64,000 bases of DNA from Myxococcales bacterium (lineage in GTDB: Bacteria; Myxococcota; B64-G9), in contig JAAZNF010000072.1 of the NCBI GenBank assembly GCA_012798435.1, forward strand, positions 1 through 64,000, in the 5' to 3' direction. Shown in pieces: positions 63,762 to 64,000 of this stretch. The translations under genes were made by a program, and so were the position numbers. The notes under the pieces were generated by a model. It was not told the origin of the DNA. It saw only the letters and a program-made list of their open reading frames with translations, and did not search any database. The stretch's first letter is position 1. Each line of letters begins with the position of its first letter.

Positions 63762-64000
63762 GCCGCCTCCCGCGCCGACGGGAGATTTTTACCACGAGCG
63801 CCGCCCGGCGACAACCGGTGAGCGGGAGATCGCATCGGAGAGCCCGGATACAAGATCTCCAAGATCTCTGCAAGGGGGCACGCCTCCTTGAACCCCCGGG
63901 AAACAACCCGGAAAAACCTGCGAACAAGGAAAAAGCCCTGAGAAAACCCCGGAAAAAACCTTCTACCAAGGAAAATCCAGGAAAGATCTTCTGACAAGAT
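63762..64000. repeat. Tandem-repeat element at the window edge (family 2, long copy)
   Basis: 63859-63897 is the inverted copy of the hairpin segment at 35181-35219. It is followed by imperfect tandem units of about 40 bp: CCCGGAAAAACCTGCGAACA... at about 63908 and CCCGGAAAAAACCTTCTACC... at about 63950, then CCAGGAAAGATCTTCTGACA at the end. Minus-strand open frames across it (RRFFPGF, RRFFRVV) are low-complexity artefacts. The element continues beyond the window. Confidence 0.6.

Noticed and set aside
63526-63969. N-terminal extension of the OmpA gene and RRFF-rich frames at the window end
   Set aside because: They translate the tandem-repeat DNA; repeated Phe/Arg motifs are an artefact of the repeat.

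Overview
The window is a high-GC (clearly above 60%) bacterial chromosome segment carrying 47 protein-coding loci, one tRNA gene and several families of small intergenic repeats. I see no rRNA, CRISPR array, prophage or intact transposase. The best guess for the source is Myxococcota or a close deltaproteobacterial relative, probably uncultured. Three secreted proteins end in a MYXO-CTERM-like tail (Gly/Cys motif, one membrane segment, Arg cluster). There are Asp/Gly/Ala linkers, lipoprotein beta-propellers and very large TPR/alpha-2-macroglobulin and outer-membrane proteins. A tungsten aldehyde:ferredoxin oxidoreductase and a selenocysteine peroxiredoxin suggest at least partly anaerobic metabolism. 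The taxonomic assignment is inference.

Layout. 1-690: repeat-rich DNA with no convincing gene. 694-5000: small membrane protein, ClC channel with CBS domains, and on the minus strand an FGE-like protein followed by coupled, apparently frameshifted small genes. 5.2-10.6 kb: membrane-anchored parvulin chaperone, lipoprotein propeller, saccharopine dehydrogenase-family enzyme and methyltransferase. 10.6-18.3 kb: a 2549-residue TPR/alpha-2-macroglobulin-like protein facing an OmpA protein. 20.8-24.3 kb: panD followed by a MacAB-type efflux set. 24.4-30.9 kb: lipoproteins, a triple thioredoxin-fold lipoprotein, gltX, a CPBP membrane protein and small envelope proteins. 30.9-33.3 kb: tRNA-Gln(CUG), glnS and a selenocysteine-containing peroxiredoxin. 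33.4-35.1 kb: Hsp70-like protein. 35.2-40.8 kb: three translationally coupled minus-strand genes (FnIII/MYXO-CTERM protein, DUF362 protein, 1370-residue propeller/outer-membrane protein). 40.9-50.4 kb: two serpins flanking lipoproteins, clpX and a GH15 glycosidase. 50.4-55.1 kb: OPT transporter, PqqD-like protein, Cys-rich lipoprotein and carboxypeptidase-regulatory-like protein. 55.2-60 kb: AOR, trkA and trkH. 60-63.8 kb: Ntn-hydrolase-like MYXO-CTERM protein, then a DksA-like zinc finger / OmpA / coaX operon. The window ends in a tandem-repeat element.

Themes. Envelope biology dominates: OmpA proteins, lipoproteins, surface-anchored proteins, and three proteinase-inhibitor-type proteins (one alpha-2-macroglobulin-like and two serpins with different predicted P1 residues). 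CoA synthesis appears twice (panD, coaX) and Glx-tRNA charging is grouped (gltX, tRNA-Gln, glnS). The strongest single observation is the in-frame UGA in the peroxiredoxin at 32791-33264. It sits where the family has its catalytic Cys and is followed at the right distance by a SECIS-like hairpin. The second is a set of dispersed intergenic hairpin families, several of which lie between convergent genes.
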